Assembly (NCBI GenBank): GCA_945983355.1
Contig: CAMFSU010000057.1
Location: 1-33,368 of the forward strand
Source of the DNA: an uncultured Clostridia bacterium
Lineage (GTDB): Bacteria > Bacillota > Clostridia > Oscillospirales > Acutalibacteraceae
Reading direction: 5' to 3'
DNA length: 33,368 bases
In this document: positions 25,331 through 33,368 of the stretch, piece by piece
Layout: each line of letters opens with the position of its first letter
How positions within the stretch are numbered: position 1 is the first letter of the stretch
Position numbers and translations under genes: made by a program
Notes under the pieces: generated by a model
Told to the model about the DNA's origin: nothing
Databases searched by the model: none
The model's input: only the letters and a program-made list of their open reading frames with translations

Positions 25331-25358
25331 GAAACCACCCGAATTTTCAGGTGGTTTC
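25331..25358 (+). terminator. Terminator of degV, overlapping the end of pflA
   Basis: GAAACCACC (25331-25339) and GGTGGTTTC (25350-25358) followed on the plus strand by TTTTTTT. The minus-strand gene pflA ends within it (stop codon at 25347-25349, last residues KKETT), so one hairpin serves as terminator while coding the pflA C-terminus. Confidence 0.8.
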
Positions 25359-26066
25359 TTTTTTTATCATATCATTTAATTTTTGCTGTAAATGGCTTAT
25401 ATCCCCTGCTGATTCATAAATCTCAAACTCAAAGGGAATATTTAATGCCTCGTACTTTGTTTTACACATTTTTTTAAAGGGCAAAAGCTCAACCGATTTA
25501 ACACACGGATTATTTTTAACTATTTCGGCTAATCTTTCAAGGTTTTCATTGTTATCATTAAGGGTTGGAACGATAACCTGTCTAATTCTTACCGCCTTGT
25601 TTTTTTGGTTTAACATTTTCAAAAATTCAAGGGGCTTATCAATAGAACAGCCGATATATTTTAAATAATCACCATCGTTTGTAAACTTAATGTCAAGCAT
25701 TATATAATCGCTTAAATCTATAAGCTTTTCGACATTTTCGTTTATAATGCAGCCGCTTGTATCAAGGCAGGTGTTTGTACCGTTTTGCTTGCACTTTGCA
25801 AAAATTTCGGCCGCAAATTCGGGTTGTAAAAGTGGCTCGCCGCCCGAAAGGGTTATGCCTCCCTCTGTCCCAAAATATTCCTTAAAGCGAAGTGCCTTAT
25901 TCACAATTTCATCAGCAGAATATTTTGTACCGCCATTTATATTATGGGTTTCGGGGTTGTGACAGTAACCGCACCGGAGCGGACACCCCTGCAAAAAAGC
26001 AACAAAGCGCACCCCCGGGCCGTCAAGTGTACCCATTGACTGAATAGAGCTTACAAAACCGTCCAT
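25347..26066 (-). CDS. pflA: Pyruvate formate-lyase activating enzyme (radical SAM)
   Basis: 239 residues with the radical SAM cluster motif C28-x3-C32-x2-C35 (FLQGCPLRCGYCHNPET), a GGITLSGGEPLLQPEF motif (SAM-binding GGEP) and DTSGCI. It installs the glycyl radical on PflB using SAM and the 4Fe-4S cluster, so it is active only without oxygen. It begins at the TAATG overlap with pflB, so the two are translationally coupled. The last codons lie inside the degV terminator hairpin. Confidence 0.96.
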   Translation of the reverse strand: MDGFVSSIQSMGTLDGPGVRFVAFLQGCPLRCGYCHNPETHNINGGTKYSADEIVNKALRFKEYFGTEGGITLSGGEPLLQPEFAAEIFAKCKQNGTNTCLDTSGCIINENVEKLIDLSDYIMLDIKFTNDGDYLKYIGCSIDKPLEFLKMLNQKNKAVRIRQVIVPTLNDNNENLERLAEIVKNNPCVKSVELLPFKKMCKTKYEALNIPFEFEIYESAGDISHLQQKLNDMIKKETT

Positions 26067-28297
26067 TACATTACCTCGTGGAAGGTACGGCTTATAACCT
26101 CACGCTGCTGTTCACGAGAAAGCTTGTGGAAATTAACCGCATAGCCCGACACACGAATGGTTAAATTGGGATAGCTTTCGGGGTTGTTGTATGCCTCAAT
26201 CAAGGTTTCACGGTTAAGCACATTTACATTTATGTGGTGTGCCATTTTTGCAAAATAGCCGTCCAAGATTGTAACCAAATTGGTAATTCTTTCATCATCG
26301 CTTCTGCCCAAGGTTTCGGGTGTTATAGAAAATGTGTTTGAAATACCGTCACGGCAGTCATCATAGCTGATTTTAGCTATTGAGTTAAGAGATGCCAACG
26401 CACCGTTTTCCTCACGGTTGTGCATTGGGTTTGCACCCGGGGCAAATGCCTCCCCGGCTTTTCTGCCGTCGGGGGTTGCACCTGTGTTTTTACCGTACAT
26501 AACATTTGATGTTATTGTAAGCACCGAAAGTGTATGAACGGCATTACGGTAGGTCGGTGTTTTGCGAAGCTCGGTAATAGTTTTATGGGTAATTTCCTTA
26601 GCAATAAGGTCTACCCTGTCATCATCGTTGCCGAATTTCGGGAAATCGCCCTCTATCTTAAAGTCAACAATATAACCCTTTTCGTTTCTTACCGGCACAA
26701 CCTTTGCATATTTAATTGCGCTTAAAGAGTCAGCAATAACCGAAAGTCCTGCAATACCAAATGCCATTAAGCGTTCAACATTTGTGTCGTGAAGTGCCAT
26801 TTGCGACTTTTCATAAGCATATTTGTCGTGCATATAATGAATTACATTCATTGTGTTGACATAAAGCTTTGAAAGCCAAGCGAGATATTCATCGAAACGC
26901 TCAACAACTGTGTCATAATCAAGCACATCGCCTGAAATTATGCTGTTTTTAGGGCCAATTGCAATGTTGCTTGTGGTGTCATAACCACCGTTTAAAGCAA
27001 TAAGCAAAAGCTTCGGCAAGTTGCATCTTGCACCAAAGAACTGCATTTGCTTACCAACACGCATTGCCGAAACGCAGCAAGCAATGGCATAATCATCACC
27101 ATAAATTGGGCGCATTAAATCATCATTTTCATACTGAATAGAGTCAGTATCCTTTGAAATTTGGGCGCAAAAACGCTTAAATCCCATTGGAAGCTTATTT
27201 GACCAAAGCACAGTTAAATTGGGTTCGGGCGAAGAGCCAAGGGTGTAGAGTGTGTTCAGAATACGGAAGCTGCTTTTAGTAACCAAGGTTCTTCCGTCTT
27301 CACCCATACCGCCAACAGCTTCGGTTATCCACATTGGGTCGCCGCCGAAAAGCTCGTTATATTCGGGTGTGCGAAGATGGCGCGCCATACGAAGCTTCAT
27401 TACAAAATCATCAATGATTTCTTGCGCTTCGGTTTCGGTCAAGGTGCCGTTTTTAAGGTCACGCTCGATATAAATATCAAAAAAGGTTGAAACACGGCCA
27501 AGCGACATTGCAGCGCCGTTTTGCTCCTTAATAGCGGCAAGATAAGCAAAATATGTCCACTGAACTGCTTCCTTTGTATTGGACGCGGGACCACTTATGT
27601 CATAACCGTAAAGCATAGCCATTTCCTTCATATATTCAAGAAAACGGATTTGCTGATATAATTCCTCACCAAGTCGAATTTGCTCGGTTTTAAAATCGTC
27701 AGTTTCGAGCTGCTTTTTATCCTTTTGCTTTTCTTCAATAAGGCGGTTTATACCATAAAGTGCAACACGACGATAATCACCGATAATTCTACCACGACCA
27801 TAAGCATCGGGAAGACCTGTAATAACATGACAATGACGGGCATCGCGCATTTCCTTTGTATATGCACGGAAAACACCCTCGTTATGTGTCGTGCGGTATT
27901 GAAATTCTTTTTCAATTTTTTCGGAAATTTTATAACCGTAAGCCGCACAGGCCTGTCGTGCCATACGCATACCGCCAAAGGGATTTATGCCACGGCGAAG
28001 CGGACGGTCTGTTTGAAGACCGACAATAATTTCATTTTCTTTATCTAAATAACCTGCGGGGTAAGCGGTAAGTGAAGAAACCGTTTCGGTGTCAACATCA
28101 AAAACACCGCCGAACTGACGCTCAACCTTGAAAAGTGTTTCAAGCTTTGCCATTAAGTCTTTCGTGCGCTGGGTTGCCCCCTGCAAAAATTCGCTATCCC
28201 CTGTATATTCAGTATAATTGGTTTGAATAAAATCTCTTACATTGATTTCATCCTGCCAAACACCCTTATTAAATCCATTCCATTTTTCGCTAATCAT
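26066..28297 (-). CDS. pflB: Formate C-acetyltransferase (pyruvate formate-lyase)
   Basis: 743 residues from the ATG at 28297. The start was chosen because GGAGGA lies upstream (11-base spacing, slightly long) and [20 protein letters not shown] is the typical N-terminus; the frame extends 43 codons further but through the riboswitch. Active-site cysteines C407-C408 ([12 protein letters not shown]) and the glycyl radical loop RVSGYAV (G718) are intact. It converts pyruvate and CoA to formate and acetyl-CoA in anaerobic fermentation. Transcription is controlled by a ZTP riboswitch and its terminator in the leader (28317-28419). Confidence 0.97.
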   Translation of the reverse strand: MISEKWNGFNKGVWQDEINVRDFIQTNYTEYTGDSEFLQGATQRTKDLMAKLETLFKVERQFGGVFDVDTETVSSLTAYPAGYLDKENEIIVGLQTDRPLRRGINPFGGMRMARQACAAYGYKISEKIEKEFQYRTTHNEGVFRAYTKEMRDARHCHVITGLPDAYGRGRIIGDYRRVALYGINRLIEEKQKDKKQLETDDFKTEQIRLGEELYQQIRFLEYMKEMAMLYGYDISGPASNTKEAVQWTYFAYLAAIKEQNGAAMSLGRVSTFFDIYIERDLKNGTLTETEAQEIIDDFVMKLRMARHLRTPEYNELFGGDPMWITEAVGGMGEDGRTLVTKSSFRILNTLYTLGSSPEPNLTVLWSNKLPMGFKRFCAQISKDTDSIQYENDDLMRPIYGDDYAIACCVSAMRVGKQMQFFGARCNLPKLLLIALNGGYDTTSNIAIGPKNSIISGDVLDYDTVVERFDEYLAWLSKLYVNTMNVIHYMHDKYAYEKSQMALHDTNVERLMAFGIAGLSVIADSLSAIKYAKVVPVRNEKGYIVDFKIEGDFPKFGNDDDRVDLIAKEITHKTITELRKTPTYRNAVHTLSVLTITSNVMYGKNTGATPDGRKAGEAFAPGANPMHNREENGALASLNSIAKISYDDCRDGISNTFSITPETLGRSDDERITNLVTILDGYFAKMAHHINVNVLNRETLIEAYNNPESYPNLTIRVSGYAVNFHKLSREQQREVISRTFHEVM

Positions 28298-28316
28298 AAT
28301 TTTAAAATTCCTCCAT

Positions 28317-28419
28317 AAAAAAAGCAATTCAGCACGAAAATTACTGAATTGCCCAGACGGTCGGCACAATATATAGTACATTCCCCTGTGGTAATCCACA
28401 ATATCCGTCAGTAGTGTAC
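28317..28419 (-). promoter_or_regulatory. ZTP riboswitch (pfl motif) with expression-platform terminator upstream of pflB
   Basis: On the minus strand: P1 GTACA/TGTAC (28419 side and 28376-28380), P2 hairpin GTGG-ATTA-CCAC (28388-28399), the GGGGAA segment, and the conserved 3' element GCCGACCGTCTGGGC (28351-28365). The pseudoknot pairs CTGACGG with CCGTC (28405-28409 with 28356-28360); the usual family bases are GGCGG/CCGCC, so the pair has changed together. A terminator (GCAATTCAG 28324-28332 / CTGAATTGC 28344-28352 plus seven U) overlaps the 3' strand of the aptamer, the normal ZTP layout, in which ligand binding prevents termination. ZTP/ZMP signals low folate one-carbon supply, matching formate production by PflB. 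Confidence 0.93.
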
Positions 28420-28431
28420 TTAGCACAACAT

Positions 28432-28460
28432 ATTGTATACCATAACTCTCTTTTTGTCAA
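28432..28460 (-). promoter_or_regulatory. Promoter of the pflB transcript
   Basis: On the minus strand TTGACA (28455-28460), a 17-base spacer and TACAAT (28432-28437), which places the start just before the riboswitch. Confidence 0.75.
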
Positions 28461-28492
28461 TATATATTGTAAAATTTATTTTAAAAAATAAA

Positions 28493-28521
28493 TTGATATT
28501 TACATAGTAATATGTTAAAAT
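28493..28521 (+). promoter_or_regulatory. Promoter of the ACT-DUF711-LOR operon
   Basis: TTGATA (28493-28498), a 17-base spacer and TAAAAT (28516-28521), 32 bases before the ACT gene start. It diverges from the pflB promoter 33 bases away. Confidence 0.6.
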
Positions 28522-28552
28522 GTTAATTATCAAAATTCAAAGGGATGATTAT

Positions 28553-28822
28553 ATGAAAACTGTTATTTCAGTTATCGGTAAAGATTCAGTTGGTATTATT
28601 GCAAAGGTAAGTGATGTTTGCAGTAGACACAACGTAAATATTATTGATATTACACAGTCGGTTTTACAGGATATGTTTGTAATGGTTATGCTTACCGAAA
28701 TTAAAGACCTTAACTGTTCTTTCTCTGATTTTTCAGACAAAATGAAGTTGCTTGGTGAAGAAAATAATCTTGATATCCGTGTGATGCACGAGGATGTTTT
28801 TAATTCAATGCACAGAATTTAA
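28553..28822 (+). CDS. ACT domain protein (UPF0237)
   Basis: 89 residues from the ATG at 28553, chosen for the AAAGGG site 8 bases upstream (the frame opens at 28520 inside the promoter). The ACT fold pattern is clear: KTVISVIGKDSVGIIAKVSD, VNIIDITQSVLQDMFVMVML and a C-terminal helix. ACT domains bind amino acids or similar small ligands. UPF0237 proteins are almost always next to DUF711 genes, as here (10-base gap), so it is probably the sensor or partner of the next gene (inference). Confidence 0.93.
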   Translation: MKTVISVIGKDSVGIIAKVSDVCSRHNVNIIDITQSVLQDMFVMVMLTEIKDLNCSFSDFSDKMKLLGEENNLDIRVMHEDVFNSMHRI

Positions 28823-28832
28823 GGGGTAAGAA

Positions 28833-30191
28833 ATGATAAATATTCACGACATAATGGAAACCATAAATATGATTTCCGAAGAAAATCTTGACATACGCAC
28901 TATCACAATGGGCATTTCACTTTTGGACTGCTGTGACAGCGATATCGAAAAGTCTTGCCAAAAGGTTTATGACAAAATCACACGTCTTGCAGGTAATCTT
29001 GTAAAAACAGGCGAAGACATTGAAAAAGAATATGGTATTCCGATTATAAACAAACGAATTTCGGTAACCCCCATTTCAATGCTTGTTGCCGCTTCGGGCG
29101 GTGACCCTGTTTTATATGCAAAGGCATTGCAACGCGCTGCCGATGCAACAGGCGTTAACTTTATCGGCGGTTATTCTGCTCTTGTTCACAAGGGCTTTGC
29201 CGCAGGCGATGAGGAGCTTATCCGTTCTATTCCCCGCGCCCTGAGTGAAACAAATAATATTTGTTCAAGCGTTAACATTGGCTCGACAAAAGCGGGCATA
29301 AATATGGACGCCGTAAAGCTTATGGGTGAAATTGTGCGCGAAACTGCCGAAATCACTGCCGACCGCGAATGCATCGGTTGTGCAAAGTTAGTTGTTTTTT
29401 GCAACGCAGTTGAGGATAATCCCTTTATGGCTGGTGCTTTTCACGGCGTGGGCGAGCCCGACTGTGTTATTCACGTTGGTGTTTCGGGCCCCGGTGTTGT
29501 GCAAGCCGCAATTAAAAAGCACCCAAATGCCACTTTGGGCGAAATCGCCGAGGTTATTAAGCGCACCGCCTTTAAAATTACCCGTATGGGTCAGCTTGTC
29601 GGTAACGAGGCATCTCGCCGTTTAGGTGTGCCCTTTGGCATTGTTGACTTATCACTTGCCCCCACCCCCGCTGTTGGTGACTCGGTTGCCCACATTTTAG
29701 AGGAAATGGGTCTTGAAACCTGCGGTATTCCGGGTACAACCGCCGCACTTGCAATGCTTAACGATGCAGTTAAAAAGGGTGGTGTTATGGCTTCCTCCTA
29801 TGTTGGCGGTCTTTCAGGTGCATTTATCCCCGTTACCGAGGATGCAGGTATGATTGATGCCGCACGCTCGGGTGATTTACGACTTGAAAAATTAGAAGCA
29901 ATGACTGCGGTATGCTCGGTTGGTCTTGATATGATAGCTATTCCGGGTGATACCCCCGCCGAAGTTATTTCAGGCATTATAGCTGATGAAGCCGCTATCG
30001 GTATGGTAAACAGCAAAACCACTGCTGTACGCGTTATCCCTGCGATAAATAAAAAAGAGGGCGAAGAGCTTGACTTTGGTGGTCTTTTAGGCGCAGGTCC
30101 GATTATGGATGTAAACCTTAAAAAGTCACCTAAGAAATTTATTGAACGCGCAGGCCGAATTCCCGCCCCGCTTCAAAGTCTTAAAAATTAG
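28833..30191 (+). CDS. DUF711 / UPF0210 family protein
   Basis: 452 residues. Family pattern: [145 protein letters not shown] and RIPAPLQSL at the end. As I recall, the structure of a streptococcal relative was classed near pyruvate formate-lyase-like folds. No glycyl-loop RVSGY is present in this copy, so it is not expected to be a glycyl radical enzyme. Function is not established. An AAGGGG site lies 6 bases before the ATG. Confidence 0.92.
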   Translation: MINIHDIMETINMISEENLDIRTITMGISLLDCCDSDIEKSCQKVYDKITRLAGNLVKTGEDIEKEYGIPIINKRISVTPISMLVAASGGDPVLYAKALQRAADATGVNFIGGYSALVHKGFAAGDEELIRSIPRALSETNNICSSVNIGSTKAGINMDAVKLMGEIVRETAEITADRECIGCAKLVVFCNAVEDNPFMAGAFHGVGEPDCVIHVGVSGPGVVQAAIKKHPNATLGEIAEVIKRTAFKITRMGQLVGNEASRRLGVPFGIVDLSLAPTPAVGDSVAHILEEMGLETCGIPGTTAALAMLNDAVKKGGVMASSYVGGLSGAFIPVTEDAGMIDAARSGDLRLEKLEAMTAVCSVGLDMIAIPGDTPAEVISGIIADEAAIGMVNSKTTAVRVIPAINKKEGEELDFGGLLGAGPIMDVNLKKSPKKFIERAGRIPAPLQSLKN

Positions 30192-30199
30192 GTGGTTTT

Positions 30200-30673
30200 A
30201 TGAAACTTTTATTTAAGCAACGGCTTTTTTCGTGGTTTGACAGCTACGATATTTACGATGAGGCCGGAAATACCCTTTATGTCGTAAAAGGCCAGCTATC
30301 TTGGGGACATCTTTTAAAAATTTTTGATAAGGACGGGCGTGAAGTCGGCACAGTAAAGCAAAGAATTTTTTCCTTTTTACCAAAGTTTGAAATTTATGAA
30401 TATAACCAATATATCGGTTGTATCAGCCGCGAGCTTACCCTTTTTAGACCCCGTTATAATATTGATTTTAACGGTTGGCAGGTTCATGGAAACTATTTTG
30501 AATGGAACTATAACATTTTGGATAGAAACAACATTCCCATTGCCGATATTTCAAAACAGCTTTGGAATTGGACCGACACCTACATAATTGATGTCTTTGA
30601 CCCCAATAATGCACTATACGCTTTAATGCTTGTTTTAGCAATTGATGCCGAAAAATGTTCACGCGATAATTAA
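30200..30673 (+). CDS. LURP-one-related (YxjI-like) protein
   Basis: 157 residues with the tubby-like beta-strand pattern: KLLFKQRLFSWFDSYDIYDE, GNTLYVVKGQLSWGHLLKIF, DKDGREVGTVKQRIFSFLPK, FEIYEYNQYIGCISREL, NIDFNGWQVHGNYFEWNYNI and DTYIIDVFDPNNALYALMLV. Proteins of this LOR fold are thought to bind lipids or act as scaffolds; the bacterial role is unknown. It lies 8 bases after the DUF711 gene with an AGGTGG ribosome site, so it is the third gene of that operon. Confidence 0.85.
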   Translation: MKLLFKQRLFSWFDSYDIYDEAGNTLYVVKGQLSWGHLLKIFDKDGREVGTVKQRIFSFLPKFEIYEYNQYIGCISRELTLFRPRYNIDFNGWQVHGNYFEWNYNILDRNNIPIADISKQLWNWTDTYIIDVFDPNNALYALMLVLAIDAEKCSRDN

Positions 30674-30683
30674 ATAAACATAA

Positions 30684-30711
30684 AAAAACCTGCTCTTTCG
30701 AGCAGGTTTTT
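30684..30711. terminator. Bidirectional terminator between the LOR gene and pckG
   Basis: Perfect 12-base stem AAAAACCTGCTC / GAGCAGGTTTTT with a TTTC loop, flanked by A and T runs, between converging genes. It serves both transcripts. Confidence 0.9.
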
Positions 30712-30715
30712 GTTA

Positions 30716-32500
30716 TTACATTTTTGCAAGGTTAGCTTTAAGGTTTGCAAGCTGTTCTTTGAGTTCTTTTGGTAACTTGTCGCCAAACTTCTTATAATGT
30801 TCTTCAATTTCAGCTGCTTCCTTTTCCCAAACTGCCTTGTCAACAGTTAAGATATCCTTAAGGGTTTCGATATCCATATCCAAATCAGTAAGGTCGATAT
30901 CTTCGGGCTTTGGAATGTAACCGATAGCAGTTTCGGTGGCGTCTGCCTTGCCTTCGCAACGGTCAATAATCCAGTTAAGAACGCGCATATTGTCGCCAAA
31001 ACCTGGCCATACAAAGTTGCCTTCATCATCAGTTCTAAACCAGTTAACATTGAAAATCTTAGGAGCTTTGTCGCCGAGCTTTTCGCCCATTTCAAGCCAA
31101 TGCTTAAAGTAGTCACCCATATGATAACCACAGAAAGGAAGCATAGCCATTGGGTCGCGGCGAACAACGCCTACTGCACCCGCAGCAGCTGCAGTAGTTT
31201 CAGAAGCCATTGCAGAGCCAACAAATACACCGTTAACCCAGTCCTTTGATTGATATACAAGCGGAGCGCACTTAGCACGACGACCGCCGAAGATAATTGC
31301 AGAAATCGGCACACCTTCGCCCTTGTTAAATTCTTCAGAAATGCAGGGGCAGTTTTCAGCAGGAGCTGTAAAGCGTGAGTTTGGATGTGCAGCATAGGTA
31401 GATTTGTCTGCCTTGTCAAACTTTGAAGCATCCCAAGGATTGCCAAGCCAGTCAATAGCATTTTCAGGTAAATTCTTATTAAGGCCTTCCCACCAAACTG
31501 TGTTGTCGCTTAAATCGTGAGCAACGTTGGTGAAAATTGTGCCCTTCTTGGTGCTTTCAAGAGCATTGAAGTTTGATTTTTCGTTGGTGCCGGGAGCAAC
31601 GCCGAAGAAGCCGTTTTCAGGGTTGATAGCATAAAGACGACCGTCAGGACCTATCTTCATCCAAGAAATATCGTCGCCAACTGTCCAAATCTTATAGCCC
31701 TTTTCACGCAAATATGCGGGAGGAATAAGCATTGCGAGGTTGGTCTTACCGCAAGCAGATGGGAATGCAGCAGCAACATATTTAACTTCACCTTGTGGGT
31801 TTTCAAGACCGAGGATGAGCATGTGTTCAGCCATCCAACCCTCTTTCCAGCCTTGGTAAGAAGCAATACGAAGTGCGAAGCACTTTTTACCTAAAAGCAC
31901 GTTTCCGCCGTAGCCCGAGTTTACAGAGATAATGGTGTTATCCTGTGGGAAGTGGCAGATATATCTCTTTTCTTGATCGATATCGCAGCGTGAGTGTAAA
32001 CCGCGTACCCAGTCATTGCTGTCGCCTAAAACCTCTAAAACCTTGGGGCTTACACGGGTCATAATAAGCATATTAAGAACAACGTAAACAGAGTCAGTTA
32101 CCTCAATACCGATTTTAGCAATTGGTGAGCCGATAGGACCCATTGAGTAAGGGATTACATACATTGTACGGCCCTTATAGCTGCCGCGTGCAATGTCGTA
32201 AAGCTTTTTATACATTTCAGCAGGGTCACACCAGTTGTTTGTGGGGCCTGCTTCTTCTTTAGTTGGGGTACAAATAAATGTACGGTCTTCAACACGAGCA
32301 ACGTCGTTTGGCTTTGTTCTGTGAAGATAGCAATCAGGCAACTTTTCGGGGTTTAATGCCTCCAATTCACCAAGCTCAACAGCAAGCTTACGGAGCTCTT
32401 CGGTTTGTTCGTCGGAACCATCAACCCATACAACCTTATCAGGTGTAAGAAGGTCTTTCATTTCGTCCAACCATTTGATAACTGTCTTGTTAGTTGTCAT
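30716..32500 (-). CDS. pckG: Phosphoenolpyruvate carboxykinase (GTP)
   Basis: 594 residues. GTP-type signatures: the P-loop FPSACGKTNLAML with the reactive Cys250, VGDDISWMKI (D276-D277), and C-terminal RRDPMAMLPFCGYHMGDYFK with NVNWFRTDDEGNFVWPGFGD. It converts oxaloacetate and GTP to PEP, GDP and CO2 or the reverse. In fermenting gut bacteria the carboxylating direction (PEP to oxaloacetate with GTP made) is common, but direction cannot be read from sequence. GTP-type enzymes are less usual in Clostridia than ATP-type ones. A consensus promoter lies at 32542-32570 and it is transcribed alone. Confidence 0.97.
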   Translation of the reverse strand: MTTNKTVIKWLDEMKDLLTPDKVVWVDGSDEQTEELRKLAVELGELEALNPEKLPDCYLHRTKPNDVARVEDRTFICTPTKEEAGPTNNWCDPAEMYKKLYDIARGSYKGRTMYVIPYSMGPIGSPIAKIGIEVTDSVYVVLNMLIMTRVSPKVLEVLGDSNDWVRGLHSRCDIDQEKRYICHFPQDNTIISVNSGYGGNVLLGKKCFALRIASYQGWKEGWMAEHMLILGLENPQGEVKYVAAAFPSACGKTNLAMLIPPAYLREKGYKIWTVGDDISWMKIGPDGRLYAINPENGFFGVAPGTNEKSNFNALESTKKGTIFTNVAHDLSDNTVWWEGLNKNLPENAIDWLGNPWDASKFDKADKSTYAAHPNSRFTAPAENCPCISEEFNKGEGVPISAIIFGGRRAKCAPLVYQSKDWVNGVFVGSAMASETTAAAAGAVGVVRRDPMAMLPFCGYHMGDYFKHWLEMGEKLGDKAPKIFNVNWFRTDDEGNFVWPGFGDNMRVLNWIIDRCEGKADATETAIGYIPKPEDIDLTDLDMDIETLKDILTVDKAVWEKEAAEIEEHYKKFGDKLPKELKEQLANLKANLAKM

Positions 32501-32541
32501 TTTTATTCTCCTTTTAAAAAAATCAATTTTTTCCTTTATAC

Positions 32542-32570
32542 ATTATACCCTATAACACATTATATTGCAA
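32542..32570 (-). promoter_or_regulatory. Promoter of pckG
   Basis: On the minus strand TTGCAA (32565-32570), a 17-base spacer and TATAAT (32542-32547), 41 bases before the start codon; AAGGAG ribosome site follows. Confidence 0.75.
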
Positions 32571-32598
32571 GAATTTCGTTATAATTTTAACACATTTT

Positions 32599-33330
32599 TT
32601 ACATTTTTGGCTCATAAGCGGGTATTGGCTCTAATTTAAAGCGGTTTAGTTTATAAAGGCGGTCAAATTTTGCCTTAAGTTCGCCATCTTCACAAATGCC
32701 TGTGCGTATATATTTATCCAAAACAGCATAAGAAAAGCCAAGGTTTTCTTCATCACTTTTTCCGCTTAAACCGTCAATGGGGGTTTTGTCAACAAGGTTT
32801 TCGGGCAGTCCCAAAAGCTTGCCAATAATTTTAACCTCTTCAACAGTAAGGCGTGAAATGGGGCTAAAATCACCTGCCGCATCACCGTAGCGGGTTGAAT
32901 AGCCGACATAATCCTCCGACAAATTGCAGGTGTTTGCCACCCTGCCGTTATTACTTTGGCTTATTGCATAAAGTGTTGCCATTCTGATACGGGCGGGCAA
33001 ATTCGTTGCGGTTTGCTTTGTTATTTCCATATCCTTTGGCATTGCCGACAAAACACCATCAACCGCCGCTTTAATATTAACTGTATAATTTTTGATGCCT
33101 AAAAAATTAACAAGCTGAATTGAGCAGTCGATATCACTTTGCTCACCGCAGGGCATTAAAACGCCTATAACACGGTCACGGCCAAGTGCCTCTACACAAA
33201 GGGCCGCCACAACCGAGCTGTCCTTTCCGCCCGAAATACCGACAACCGCATTACAGCCCTTGCCGTTTTCCTCGAAAAAGTCTTTTATCCACTGAATACA
33301 TTCATTCTTTATTTTTTCGGCCTGAAACAT
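32599..33330 (-). CDS. nadE: NAD+ synthetase, ammonia-dependent
   Basis: 243 residues with the pyrophosphatase loop GISGGKDSSVVAAL (S33-G-G-K-D-S-S39), RIRMATLYAIS, CNLSEDYVGYSTRYGDAAGD and DKTPIDGLSGKSDEENLGFS. It amidates nicotinic acid adenine dinucleotide with ammonia to form NAD. There is no N-terminal nitrilase-type glutaminase domain, so ammonia rather than glutamine is the direct nitrogen source. The gene precedes pckG on the same strand but pckG has its own promoter. Confidence 0.96.
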   Translation of the reverse strand: MFQAEKIKNECIQWIKDFFEENGKGCNAVVGISGGKDSSVVAALCVEALGRDRVIGVLMPCGEQSDIDCSIQLVNFLGIKNYTVNIKAAVDGVLSAMPKDMEITKQTATNLPARIRMATLYAISQSNNGRVANTCNLSEDYVGYSTRYGDAAGDFSPISRLTVEEVKIIGKLLGLPENLVDKTPIDGLSGKSDEENLGFSYAVLDKYIRTGICEDGELKAKFDRLYKLNRFKLEPIPAYEPKM

Positions 33331-33368
33331 AAAAACACCACCAAAAATATTATAATGTAATTATACAC

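Noticed and set aside
28298-28426. 43-codon N-terminal extension of pflB
   Set aside because: The extension is the ZTP riboswitch and terminator; the ATG at 28297 gives the standard PflB N-terminus.

Overview
The window looks like a chromosome segment of an anaerobic, endospore-lineage Clostridia bacterium, most likely of the Oscillospirales/Ruminococcaceae type (the lineage is inferred from gene content, not computed). Signs are a low-GC sequence with strong AGGAGG-type ribosome sites, sporulation genes (spoIIR, gerW), a dgt-dnaG-rpoD-TSCPD cluster, scpA/scpB, pyruvate formate-lyase with its activase, GTP-type PEP carboxykinase and ammonia-dependent NAD synthetase.

Positions 1 to about 7,625 are accessory DNA, a mosaic of mostly broken genes. 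The left end is an intact stretch of a Tn1549-like integrative conjugative element read on the minus strand: the C-terminal stump of a relaxase, PcfB/DUF3801, an ArdC-like protein, a small conserved protein, and the start of a VirD4-type coupling protein that runs off the window. Next come a fragment of a surface-protein domain, one intact small gene resembling DUF1874 (YddF / STIV B116) under a consensus promoter, a SLOG-type fragment, and two GH31 glycosidase halves in the order C-half then N-half. The two halves break at the same WHDS codons. Two related hairpin-plus-motif sequences bracket the broken part, and the block ends at a tRNA-Leu(UAA) gene, a common integration site.

Positions 7,690 to 33,368 are core chromosome. 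From 7.8 to 13.1 kb on the minus strand lie a small GNAT-like protein, rluB, a D,D-carboxypeptidase, gerW/ytfJ with its DUF2953 partner, scpB, scpA and an M50 protease. From 13.2 to 17 kb lie a small unknown protein, a MOP flippase, an SH3b amidase, an unknown protein, a TSCPD protein and the primary sigma factor. From 17.7 to 24.2 kb lie dnaG, dgt, a YigZ/IMPACT protein, rpmE, spoIIR, ispE and a NodB deacetylase. A plus-strand degV follows.

The most interesting core region is 25.3-30.7 kb. pflB-pflA is read leftward behind a ZTP (pfl-motif) riboswitch with its own terminator. Transcribed divergently from the same intergenic region is an operon of an ACT protein (UPF0237), a DUF711 (UPF0210) protein and a LURP-one-like protein. 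The window closes with pckG and nadE. I found no CRISPR array, rRNA, or intact insertion sequence.
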